From positions 1,240,001-1,304,000 of the forward strand of contig NZ_JACLZF010000002.1 in assembly GCF_014243345.1 (NCBI RefSeq): DNA of 64,000 nucleotides. The letters are read 5' to 3'. Below are positions 8,396 to 15,660 of this stretch, piece by piece (positions within the stretch are counted from its first letter, which is position 1; every line of letters starts with the position of its first letter). Under the pieces are notes generated by a model. It searched no databases, was not told the origin of the DNA, and saw only the letters and a list, made by a program, of their open reading frames with translations. This DNA comes from Robiginitalea sp. SC105 (GTDB lineage Bacteria; Bacteroidota; Bacteroidia; Flavobacteriales; Flavobacteriaceae). Both the position numbers and the translations under genes were made by a program.

Positions 8396-9918
8396 TTTTC
8401 CCCGAGTCGGTTCGCAAAATCTTCCCACTCGGCAAACTTTTCGGGATTCATGACGCGCTCCACCTTCACCTGCCCCCCCTTTTTCTTATTTGCCTCGCTC
8501 CATGCATAGAAAACCTCCGGGGCCACTACCCTGACCCGAACCCCTTTTAACGCCTTGGACCGTGCAACCCGGTAATTCTTATTGGCTTCCTTTAGGTGCT
8601 GGTCGAGGGCGTTTGCCAATTTACCGGTATCCTGGCCATCGCGGCTCCCCAGGTACCAGCAATGGTGGAAACCGTTTTCGCGGCGCACAGCGGCCAGGGT
8701 GTATTCGGGGATGGCCATGCCAAATGTTTCTTCAACATGCTGTACGGCCCGGTCCAGCTTTTGTACGGATAGTTGGGATCCCACCGTATTGAGAAAAAAT
8801 TTGGTCCTGCCGGTTATCTCAATTTCCGCCCTGCCGGTGTCCGTAAAGGCAATCGTGTCCCCGATCAGGTACCTCCAGGCGCCGGCAACGGTACTGATGA
8901 TCAGTGCATAATCGGTACCGGCTTCTACCTCCTCAAGCCCCAGGGCTGGTGCATCCTGGCGGATACTGCCGTCCTCTTCCAGGTTCTCCGGCTTAAAGGG
9001 TACGAATTCAAAATAGATGCCATTATCGGTCAGCAATTGCATGGCATCGGTTTCAGGCCTGGTCTGCAGGGCAAGGAAGCCTTCCGAGGCCAGGTAGGTG
9101 TCGATTACCGCAATATCCTTTCCGAGCAGGGACCGGAAGCTTTTCTCATAAGGTCCGAACGCAACGCCCCCCGAGGTATATACCTGCAGGTTGGGCCAGA
9201 TTTCATGGATGTGCTTCAGGCCGTGGTGATTAATCACCTCCCTGAGCATCAACTCAATCCAGGACGGGATGCCGCTCAGGGCGCCAATATCCCAGTCTGC
9301 GGCTTTCTCCGCAATTCGTGCCACCCGGTCGTCCCAGTCATCAATTTGCGCAATTTCCTCCCCCGGTTTGTAATAGCTCCTGAACCAGAAGGGAATGTTG
9401 CCCGCACTGATACCCGAGATCTCCCCTTCCCGGAAGCCATCTTTTTCCTCCAGATCAGTTGAACTTCCGAGCATCAGGATTTCCGTTTCAAAAAACGAAG
9501 GGGGAAGGTCAAAATTCTTGAGCGAAAGCACTTGCCGGACCCCGGCCCGCCGGATGCTGCGGATCATTTCTTCGGTTACGGGGATCCGCTTGCTGCTGCC
9601 GGTGGTGCCGGACGAAAGGGCGTAATAATCAGGGTTCCCGGGCCAGCTAACCCCGGACTCCCCTTCCAGTTGTCGCTGCCACCAGCTTTCGTGCATCCGC
9701 TTGTAGTCATGGAACGGAACTTTCACGGCGAAAGCCTTCTGGATATTTGAACTTCGCAGGATTTCCGCGAATCCGTAATGTTTTCCGAATGCACTTTCAC
9801 GGGCTGTTTCCAGCAGGTATCGCAACTGGTCCTCCTGCTGGGCCAAATGGTCCTGTTCGCGGTTCAGGATCGCCCCTGCCTCGATGGCTTTTTTGATTAT
9901 GGATCCAAGAAGTGGCAT
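8371..9918 (-). CDS. GH3 auxin-responsive promoter family acyl-adenylating enzyme
   Basis: A 515-residue protein of the GH3 family (acyl-AMP ligases related to plant JAR1/GH3). The typical ALSSGTTGSSKRIPVT phosphate-binding loop is at residues ~100-115, TSGGVAFGPYEKSF is central, and YRYLIGDTI-like AWRYLIGDTIAFTD carries the adenylate-binding Asp. Plant members conjugate amino acids to acyl acids; the bacterial substrate is unknown. Full length. The 3' end overlaps the HELGH gene tail to tail by 25 bp. Confidence 0.9.
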   Translation of the reverse strand: MPLLGSIIKKAIEAGAILNREQDHLAQQEDQLRYLLETARESAFGKHYGFAEILRSSNIQKAFAVKVPFHDYKRMHESWWQRQLEGESGVSWPGNPDYYALSSGTTGSSKRIPVTEEMIRSIRRAGVRQVLSLKNFDLPPSFFETEILMLGSSTDLEEKDGFREGEISGISAGNIPFWFRSYYKPGEEIAQIDDWDDRVARIAEKAADWDIGALSGIPSWIELMLREVINHHGLKHIHEIWPNLQVYTSGGVAFGPYEKSFRSLLGKDIAVIDTYLASEGFLALQTRPETDAMQLLTDNGIYFEFVPFKPENLEEDGSIRQDAPALGLEEVEAGTDYALIISTVAGAWRYLIGDTIAFTDTGRAEIEITGRTKFFLNTVGSQLSVQKLDRAVQHVEETFGMAIPEYTLAAVRRENGFHHCWYLGSRDGQDTGKLANALDQHLKEANKNYRVARSKALKGVRVRVVAPEVFYAWSEANKKKGGQVKVERVMNPEKFAEWEDFANRLGENQASPANS

Positions 9919-10213
9919 CCTCCCAAAATTACAACAGTCCTGAGTGTACCATGCGCCATGGTAACGGAAAAGCGCCCTTTATCCGTTTTTTGGGAAAGGA
10001 ATGTGCACTCCTGTCAACTAGCCCGGAGGCTGAATTATTTTTTTGACAGGCCATCATTCTTTTAAAATACTGTAGGACAACGACTTGATACGATAACAAA
10101 TAACAGGATATGTTAAAAATTGTTTAAAACAGTACCTTTTATAGCATAGTACTGTAACAATCCTTTTTCTCTGTCGTCTTATAGGTAAACAACATCAATT
10201 AAAAACAAAGATC
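9919..10213. promoter_or_regulatory. Divergent region, GH3 gene / small-ORF group
   Basis: 295 bp, AT-rich toward the right-hand side, with no ORF. It must drive the GH3 gene leftward and the small-ORF group rightward. TACCTTTT (10133-10140) is one base off a TAnnTTTG -7 box for the + strand and falls inside an inverted repeat described separately. Confidence 0.35.
10129..10155. repeat. Inverted repeat ACAGTAC-N13-GTACTGT
   Basis: Perfect 7-bp arms at 10129-10135 and 10149-10155 around a 13-bp AT-rich spacer, about 60 bp before the first small ORF. It overlaps a candidate -7 box, so it could be a repressor operator or, if transcribed, a 5'-UTR hairpin. Arms and spacing are seen directly; the role is inferred. 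Confidence 0.55.
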
Positions 10214-10345
10214 ATGACAGCCAGGGTTAAACGAATCGAATTTATTTACGAACTGCTGGTCATGGGTTTCGGCTGGAATCATCATCAGGAACCCGCGACA
10301 AATGCCTCTTCAAATCAAAGGAACCACAAAAAAGTAGGGTTATGA
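10214..10345 (+). CDS. Small ORF A, 43 aa, first of small-ORF group
   Basis: ATG-started frame of 43 codons. It begins MTARVKRIEFIYELLVMGF and ends in a polar, Asn/His-rich tail with HKKVGL. It has no signal peptide and no recognised family. Its TGA stop overlaps the ATG of the next small ORF (ATGA), the pattern of translational coupling, which supports it being read. The arrangement suggests it leads a short polycistronic message ending at the terminator near 10700. Confidence 0.45.
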   Translation: MTARVKRIEFIYELLVMGFGWNHHQEPATNASSNQRNHKKVGL

Positions 10346-10446
10346 ATACCACAACGCCAACTGAATCGAGGAGTTTCAGAAACCTCTCGAATTCTAAATT
10401 GAGCCACCGGGTGCGTTGGTCCGAATTCCGTAAGAGCGCCTATTAA
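10342..10446 (+). CDS. Small ORF B, 34 aa, RVRW family
   Basis: 34-codon basic peptide, coupled to small ORF A by an ATGA overlap. Residues 7-34 align without gaps to small ORF C with 13 of 28 identities: ESRxF, SN, SxRVRW, a later Arg and a final Tyr. Many of the matched codons differ only synonymously (for example the Arg-Val-Arg codons), which argues for selection on the peptide. The preceding bases GGTTATGAA are shared with ORF C. Function unknown; a basic RNA/DNA-binding or secreted peptide are both open. Confidence 0.6.
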   Translation: MNTTTPTESRSFRNLSNSKLSHRVRWSEFRKSAY

Positions 10447-10466
10447 AGGCCGGAATCACAGCCAGG

Positions 10467-10508
10467 CATCAGTCATCAAGGAACGAGCATCAATCATCAA
10501 AGAACGAG
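10467..10508 (+). repeat. Two tandem 21-bp direct repeats between small ORFs
   Basis: Two adjoining 21-bp units (10467-10487 and 10488-10508), both of the form CATCA.TCATCAA.GAACGAG, differ at two positions. A decayed third copy follows to about 10535. They lie in the 91-bp gap between small ORFs B and C and look like a duplicated leader segment. Confidence 0.8.
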
Positions 10509-10537
10509 TCAATCAACAATCATCAAATCGAACGGTT

Positions 10538-10651
10538 ATGAAACTAGTTATCAATCCATCCCCATCCGAATCCAGGAGGTTTGCCATCTTCTCCAACTTC
10601 AGGGACAGCAAACGCGTAAGGTGGGAAGGACAACGCAATTATACGTACTAA
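10538..10651 (+). CDS. Small ORF C, 37 aa, RVRW family
   Basis: 37-codon basic peptide, paralogous to small ORF B. It shares ESRxF, SN, SxRVRW and the C-terminal Tyr in a gapless 28-residue alignment, with synonymous differences at conserved codons. It starts with the same GGTTATGAA context. It ends 31 bp before a strong terminator. No database family is recognised. The duplication with conserved protein sequence is the best evidence that both are real small genes. Confidence 0.6.
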   Translation: MKLVINPSPSESRRFAIFSNFRDSKRVRWEGQRNYTY

Positions 10652-10681
10652 TGCAGTTCCCGCCCTACCCCGGATACAAAT

Positions 10682-10710
10682 AAAAAGGCCCGTAATCAAC
10701 GGGCCTTTTT
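10682..10710. terminator. Bidirectional terminator
   Basis: AAAAAGGCCCG-7 bases-CGGGCCTTTTT: an 11-bp stem including the flanking A and T runs, usable on both strands. It ends the + strand small-ORF group and the minus-strand transcript coming from the molybdenum/amidohydrolase region. Confidence 0.88.
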
Positions 10711-10731
10711 TATGATTAACAAGTTATTCTC

Positions 10732-10957
10732 TTAAAGTTCATAGGTTTCCATCATCCCGTTCGGATAGGTCAGGATTGCCTCGTTGTCACAACTGCCATC
10801 CCCGAAATCAACGGTCATGGAAAGGCCGTTTTTCCCAACGATCATTACCCCGCTTACCAGGTAGGTGCACTCAAAATTGCCCGTGAGCGGGCTGGTTACG
10901 TTAACTGTGTAGGTATTGCCGTCTCCTTCATCAGGGGCAGCTGCCTGATATTCAGGG
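10732..10957 (-). pseudogene. 3' remnant of a secreted-protein gene
   Basis: An open frame of about 75 codons with no own start. It merges upstream into the end of the amidohydrolase gene in another frame, and the only in-frame start is a GTG inside that gene. The peptide (ECTYLVSGVMIV ... DFGDGSCDNEAILTYPNG) has two conserved cysteines. It resembles the C-terminal module I recall from Flavobacteriia lipoproteins, with a CxY-x-VxG / DYGDGxCDN pattern. The rest of that gene is missing, so I call it a truncated remnant left by deletion. A coupled small protein is the alternative. Confidence 0.5.
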
Positions 10958-12040
10958 GTTGGGGAAGAGCGAACGGTCCACACCAGGTAGCAGTTTCAGG
11001 GCATTTTCGTAATACAGTTTGCGCAGTACCGGATCCGGCAGGTCCAACCCGTACATGGCCCAGAATGCGTGGTACTTTTTGTAATAAGGGAAATACTCAT
11101 CGGCAGTTTCCAGAACCCTGAAATAGGTAGGGTATTCGCCAGGTTGCCAGGCATCCTTTCCAAATACCACCCGGTCCTGGTAGGCGATAAAAAACTCCCT
11201 GGCGCGCCGGGGCTGCCGGCCCAGTTCGGCAATCACTGCCCCAATACCCACATACATGTTCGGTATTTCATCCAGCAGGGTGGAAAGCGTCCCCAGGTCG
11301 TTGGCATACCATCCCATATGTGCATTGATAAACCGGGTTTCCGGGTGTTTTTTGAACATGCGGTGCTGCTCGTCAATGATTTGCTGCCAGGGTGCGGGGT
11401 CCGTATCGCTCCGTTTGCGACGCGGCCTTAATTTAAGCTCCAGCCAGCGCTCGTTCAGGGAATCCATTGGATCCCAGAATGAACGGGGGTCGGCGGAATG
11501 GATGAGTACGGGAATCCCCAGTTCGCCACATTTTTCCCAGATGGGATCCAGGCGGGGATCATCGACAGCGATCCGATTGCCATTGATATCGTTATTCCTC
11601 AGGCCCAGGCTCTTGTAGATCTTCAGGCCTGAAGCCCCGTTGGCTACATCGGCCTCCAGCTGGGCTGCTGCCCTTTCCCCCCATCCCGGTGTGCCCACGC
11701 TGTCAAAATCTACATTGGCAAAAACCACAAACCGGTTCGGGTAATGCTTTTTCACATTTTCCATAGCCCCTTTCAGGTGATCCCCCGAACCCCCGCTGAG
11801 ATTAACCATAACGGCCATGTTCAGCGTATCCATGGCCGCTACCAACTCCGACAGGTCCTGGGTGGGCATCCGGAAATGGTGGCTGTGCACATCGATAAAG
11901 GGAAATTTGGCCCTGGTCACGGGATTTCCCGGCACCACCAGGGTGGATTCCGGGTTGTACTCCTCGAAGCCCATTTCCTGGGAAGCCAAAAAGCTACTGA
12001 ACAGGGCTGCGCTGAGGGTTAAAAGTACTTTTCTGGTCAT
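10952..12040 (-). CDS. Secreted amidohydrolase (Amidohydro_2)
   Basis: 362 residues with a cleavable signal peptide (~20 residues ending LAS-Q). A TIM-barrel amidohydrolase follows: IDVHSHHF (H52, H54) is the first metal motif, LIHSADP and INAHMGWY supply the later His ligands, and VVFGKDAWQ the catalytic-Asp region. Related enzymes hydrolyse or decarboxylate cyclic acids; the substrate is unknown. It follows mocA by 26 bp on the same strand and may be the last gene of the molybdenum operon. Confidence 0.88.
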   Translation of the reverse strand: MTRKVLLTLSAALFSSFLASQEMGFEEYNPESTLVVPGNPVTRAKFPFIDVHSHHFRMPTQDLSELVAAMDTLNMAVMVNLSGGSGDHLKGAMENVKKHYPNRFVVFANVDFDSVGTPGWGERAAAQLEADVANGASGLKIYKSLGLRNNDINGNRIAVDDPRLDPIWEKCGELGIPVLIHSADPRSFWDPMDSLNERWLELKLRPRRKRSDTDPAPWQQIIDEQHRMFKKHPETRFINAHMGWYANDLGTLSTLLDEIPNMYVGIGAVIAELGRQPRRAREFFIAYQDRVVFGKDAWQPGEYPTYFRVLETADEYFPYYKKYHAFWAMYGLDLPDPVLRKLYYENALKLLPGVDRSLFPNP

Positions 12041-12066
12041 TGTACGGTTTTTACTTGTTGTTCATA

Positions 12067-12678
12067 CTACTTATCGAGGCCGGCCCTTTTCCTGAGAGCC
12101 TGGTAGGCCTCTGGCGTGTCCATATCCTGCCCCGCCGGGCCGGGATCTAGCAGTATAGCCGTGCCAGCCTGCTGCCTGATCAGATTTTTTGCGCCACTCT
12201 TGAAGGGCAGTGCCTGCAGAGAATCAAAAAACTGCTGCCCGAACAGGGCGGGGACGCCGGGACCCTGTGGATAGGCAGATGCCACCAGGCCACCTGCTGC
12301 CCCGGAAAATTCCCTGAGCATCCGGGTCAGGTAATCGCTACCAATCATCGGTTGGTCTGCCAACAGGACCAGCAGGCCCGATGGCCTGACCTGTGAAATC
12401 CCTAACGCAAAGTCAACTCCCCGGCGGATACTGGACCCCATCCCCTGTTCCCAGTCCGGATTATGGCATATCTGTGCGTCTCCCAGGTCCGTTTCCCCGG
12501 TGATTTCCCGGTGGTGAGCGCCGGTAACCACCACAGAGGAAACCAGGCCCGCTGCCCGTACCGCCCCCAGTACAGATTGAAGCACATTGCCTCCTGCCCA
12601 GGGCAGGAGGGATTTGGGCTGCCCCATTCGGCTGGATTCCCCTGCGGCCAGTATGATGGCGCTTACAGCCTGTCCCAT
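12067..12678 (-). CDS. mocA: Molybdenum cofactor cytidylyltransferase-like
   Basis: A 203-residue NTP-transferase that probably adds CMP to Mo-molybdopterin to form MCD. It begins with the nucleotide-binding motif AIILAAGESSRMGQPKSLLPW and has LLVLLADQPMI carrying the metal Asp. The pairing with xdhC, whose stop it overlaps by one base, is the usual context for MCD enzymes of the xanthine-dehydrogenase family. That makes CTP more likely than GTP as donor (context inference). Confidence 0.85.
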   Translation of the reverse strand: MGQAVSAIILAAGESSRMGQPKSLLPWAGGNVLQSVLGAVRAAGLVSSVVVTGAHHREITGETDLGDAQICHNPDWEQGMGSSIRRGVDFALGISQVRPSGLLVLLADQPMIGSDYLTRMLREFSGAAGGLVASAYPQGPGVPALFGQQFFDSLQALPFKSGAKNLIRQQAGTAILLDPGPAGQDMDTPEAYQALRKRAGLDK

Positions 12679-13685
12679 CAGCTGTGGATCCTTCCTTCCT
12701 TATCCCGCAGGGGGATAGCGTCCTTCTGCCTGGCAACCGCCAGGATTTCGGCCAGGATGGACAGGGCGATTTCCTGGGGTGTTTCGGCCCCGATATCGAT
12801 CCCCGCAGGGCCATGGATCTGTCCGAAAAACTCGTCGTCCGGCTCGGGCATCCGATCGAGGAGGTCGCTGAGCAGGCGCTCTCTCCGGGAAGCGGGCCCG
12901 AGTATCCCGAGGTACCCAGGACGCGCGCCCGACAAGCGGAGTAAGTATTTCAAATCCTTGGTATAGCTGTGGGTCATCAGGACCACTGCCGTTTGCCGGT
13001 CCATTTCAGGAGCTTCCCACTGTTCGGGGATTACCGAGCGAAAATCGGAAGCCCCCGGAAAATAGTCCCTGTTTTTGGATTCGTCCGCTGCAACAGTTAC
13101 ACAGACCTCCCATCCCGCCTGGGCTGCAAGGCCTGAAAGCTGCACGGTGTCATGCTCCCCCCCAAACAATTCCAGGCGGAGCCTCGGGGGAAGCACCTGT
13201 CTGAATTCAAGGTTTCCGTGAGCCTTTTTGCCTTTTCCGGCCGGATGGTTGCCGCCCGGGGTGATTAGTTGGGTCATCAGGCCCTCCCGGGCACCGTCCT
13301 CCCTCCGGTAGGTGGTGGTCAATTCCAGGGGTAGCCTGTTGGCGATACGCTCCTGGAAGGCATCCAGGAAAGAGTCTCCCGGCTCAAAAGGCTCCAGCAG
13401 GATATACAGGGTGCCTTCGCACCCCAGGCGGAACCTGCCGTCGTAGGTCATCATCCGCGGGATACCGGTTTCAAAAACTTCCCGGGCCTGTCGGTGAACT
13501 TCTTTTTCCACGCATCCCCCGCTTACCGCCCCGAAGGCGGCCCCGTTTTCCAGCAGCAGCATCCGGACCCCCGGCCTGCGGTAGGAGGAGCCATCGAGGT
13601 CCACAACGGTCGCCAGAACGCTCTGTTGCCCGATTTCCCGGGCTTTCCGATAGGCCTCTACGATATGTATCACTTCATGCGTCAC
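12678..13685 (-). CDS. xdhC: XdhC/CoxI-family molybdenum cofactor insertion chaperone
   Basis: 335 residues. The N-terminal XdhC/CoxI domain has GSSYRRPGVRMLL and GAVSGGCVEKEV; the C-terminal half is the Rossmann-like XdhC_C domain (ILGPASRRERLLSDL, HGPAGIDIGAETPQEIALSILAEI). The family binds sulfurated Mo cofactor and loads it into xanthine dehydrogenase/CO dehydrogenase-type enzymes. It overlaps moeA by 4 bp and mocA by 1 bp. No such molybdoenzyme is present in the window. Confidence 0.92.
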   Translation of the reverse strand: MTHEVIHIVEAYRKAREIGQQSVLATVVDLDGSSYRRPGVRMLLLENGAAFGAVSGGCVEKEVHRQAREVFETGIPRMMTYDGRFRLGCEGTLYILLEPFEPGDSFLDAFQERIANRLPLELTTTYRREDGAREGLMTQLITPGGNHPAGKGKKAHGNLEFRQVLPPRLRLELFGGEHDTVQLSGLAAQAGWEVCVTVAADESKNRDYFPGASDFRSVIPEQWEAPEMDRQTAVVLMTHSYTKDLKYLLRLSGARPGYLGILGPASRRERLLSDLLDRMPEPDDEFFGQIHGPAGIDIGAETPQEIALSILAEILAVARQKDAIPLRDKEGRIHS

Positions 13686-14884
13686 GTCAACTCAGTTTTA
13701 AAGGGCAGGAGCGGGACAAGGGTTCCCTCTTCGTAGGGCTCAGCGGCGGGTTCCAGCCGGATAAACCCTTCTGCCCGGGCAAGGCTCAGGAAATCCCCCG
13801 AACTGTTCATGGGGATTTCCTCTGCCCACAGGGTGCCTGCCTCTGTTTTCAATTTAACCAGCCTGAACTGGGTCAGTTCCGAGGTATTGACAGTGGCAGC
13901 AGCCAACCGCGCCTGATGCGACCCCGGGACAACCCCCATTCCGGATAACAGCCAGTCCCTAAAATACAAATGATAGTTTAAAAAAGTCGAAACCGGGTTA
14001 CCCGGAAATGAAAACACCACACAATCCTTTTTCTCACTGGCTCCAAACCAAAAGGGTTTCCCGGGCCGCTGGGCAACCCGGTGAAATAGTTTCCGGACGC
14101 CAAGTTGTTCCAGGGCCTCGGGTATGAGGTCGAATTTGCCTTTTGAGACCCCTCCGCTGAGCATCAGCACATCTGCTTCCGACAGCGCTTTCTCAAGGCT
14201 ATTGCGTATCGAATCGGCATTGTCTGCCAGGTGGAGCAGCCGCGGTTGGATTTTAAATTCCTCCAGGGCTGCCCGGAGGGACCAGGTATTAGATTTTCGG
14301 ATCTGGTGGGGTTCCGGCCGCTGGTCCACCTCCACCAACTCGTCCCCCGTTGAGACCAATATGATAACCGGGAGGCGGAATACCTGTGGGCGATGTATGC
14401 CCACTGAGGCGAGTACCGCAATTTCTGCAGGGCCAATGCGGCAGCCTTCCCGGAGCAGCAATTCCCCTTCAGGTGCATCGCTGCCGGCAGGGTGGATGCT
14501 CTGACCGGGTTTGGGTTCGGACAGGATCCGAAAGCCCTTTTCGGATTTTTCCAAATCCTCGTAGCGTATAACCGTATCGGCCCCTTCGGGTACGACGGCC
14601 CCTGTGGCGATCTCGATACAACCATTGCGGCCCTCAAGGCGCTGCCCGGACTCCCCTGCCCTGGCCATTCCCAAAACCGAGAATTCCCTGATCCCATCCC
14701 GGAAGTCTCCATGACGGATGGCAATGCCATCCATGGTAGCCCTGTCGTAGGGCGGCAGCGGGCGGTCTGCGTAGACGGGTTGCGCCAGATACCGGCCACA
14801 GGCGTCGGCCAGGTCGATGGATTCTTTCCCTGGATTGGTTTTCCGGCCGGTGACAATCTGTAGGGCTTCCTTAGACGAAATCAT
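13682..14884 (-). CDS. moeA: Molybdopterin molybdenumtransferase
   Basis: 400 residues, full length. MoeA inserts molybdate into adenylylated molybdopterin. Diagnostic motifs are PPYDRATMDGIA near residue 45, VLMLSGGVSKGKFD (the usual SGGVSVGxxD) and FSFPGNPVS. It sits between tauE (2-bp gap) and xdhC (4-bp overlap) in the molybdenum-cofactor operon. Confidence 0.94.
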   Translation of the reverse strand: MISSKEALQIVTGRKTNPGKESIDLADACGRYLAQPVYADRPLPPYDRATMDGIAIRHGDFRDGIREFSVLGMARAGESGQRLEGRNGCIEIATGAVVPEGADTVIRYEDLEKSEKGFRILSEPKPGQSIHPAGSDAPEGELLLREGCRIGPAEIAVLASVGIHRPQVFRLPVIILVSTGDELVEVDQRPEPHQIRKSNTWSLRAALEEFKIQPRLLHLADNADSIRNSLEKALSEADVLMLSGGVSKGKFDLIPEALEQLGVRKLFHRVAQRPGKPFWFGASEKKDCVVFSFPGNPVSTFLNYHLYFRDWLLSGMGVVPGSHQARLAAATVNTSELTQFRLVKLKTEAGTLWAEEIPMNSSGDFLSLARAEGFIRLEPAAEPYEEGTLVPLLPFKTELT

Positions 14885-14886
14885 GG

Positions 14887-15660
14887 TTAGAAGTTTAGGC
14901 CAAGTCCATTGATAAACAGGACGCGGACGCCCACTACTAATACGAGGACTGCGGTGACAAGTCGGATTCCCTGGGCCGTCAGGCGGTTCAGGGTGAGCCG
15001 GATCCCGATCTGCCCGCCTGCAAGGACGGCCAGTATCAAGGCCAGGGCAGGAAGCCAGGTTAAACTGAAGGTGCCCGCTGTGAGCAGGCCGGCAATACCC
15101 GAAATGGAATTGACCAGGATGAAAAAGCTTGCCAGGGCGGCAATCTTAATAGGCAGGTCCCACCGGAGGTGGTTCAGGACTGGCGCCAGGAAAATACCCC
15201 CGCCGATCCCTACCAGCCCGGAGAGCATGCCGATTGCCCCTCCCAGCACATAGGTCAATATCCGGGCGTACCGGTGTTTCCGGGGTTCGCTGAATTGCTG
15301 CCGCAGGGATTGATAGCCCAGGGCCAGGGAGGATACGATCAACGCGCTTCCCAGGATCCCGAAGAACAGGCTTTCTTCCAGGCGGAAACTGGCACCAATA
15401 TAGGCCATGGGGATGCTTGCCAGGGTAAAGGGGATGCAGAGCTTCCAGTCCAAATAGCCCTTGCGGTAAAAGAGCCAGACGCTTCCGGAAACCACCACCA
15501 GGTTGCACAGGAGCGCCAGGGTCCGGATTTCATAGAATTCGGTAAAGCTCAGGCTGAGGATGGCCAGGTAGGAGGACCCGCCGCCGAAACCGGCCGAGGC
15601 GTAAAGCAGGGCGATCACAAAAAAGGCGAGTGCCAGCCAGATCAGCTCGGGATTTGTCAC
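14887..15660 (-). CDS. TauE/SafE-family anion exporter
   Basis: 257-residue inner-membrane protein with about eight hydrophobic spans and the repeated TSUP signature, GFGGGSSYLAIL in the first half and GLVGIGGGIFLAPVL in the second. TSUP proteins move sulfite, sulfonates or related anions. Its place between moeB and moeA (4-bp overlap and 2-bp gap) suggests a link to sulfur or oxyanion handling in cofactor synthesis, possibly molybdate or sulfite. This is inference from position only. Confidence 0.88.
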   Translation of the reverse strand: MTNPELIWLALAFFVIALLYASAGFGGGSSYLAILSLSFTEFYEIRTLALLCNLVVVSGSVWLFYRKGYLDWKLCIPFTLASIPMAYIGASFRLEESLFFGILGSALIVSSLALGYQSLRQQFSEPRKHRYARILTYVLGGAIGMLSGLVGIGGGIFLAPVLNHLRWDLPIKIAALASFFILVNSISGIAGLLTAGTFSLTWLPALALILAVLAGGQIGIRLTLNRLTAQGIRLVTAVLVLVVGVRVLFINGLGLNF

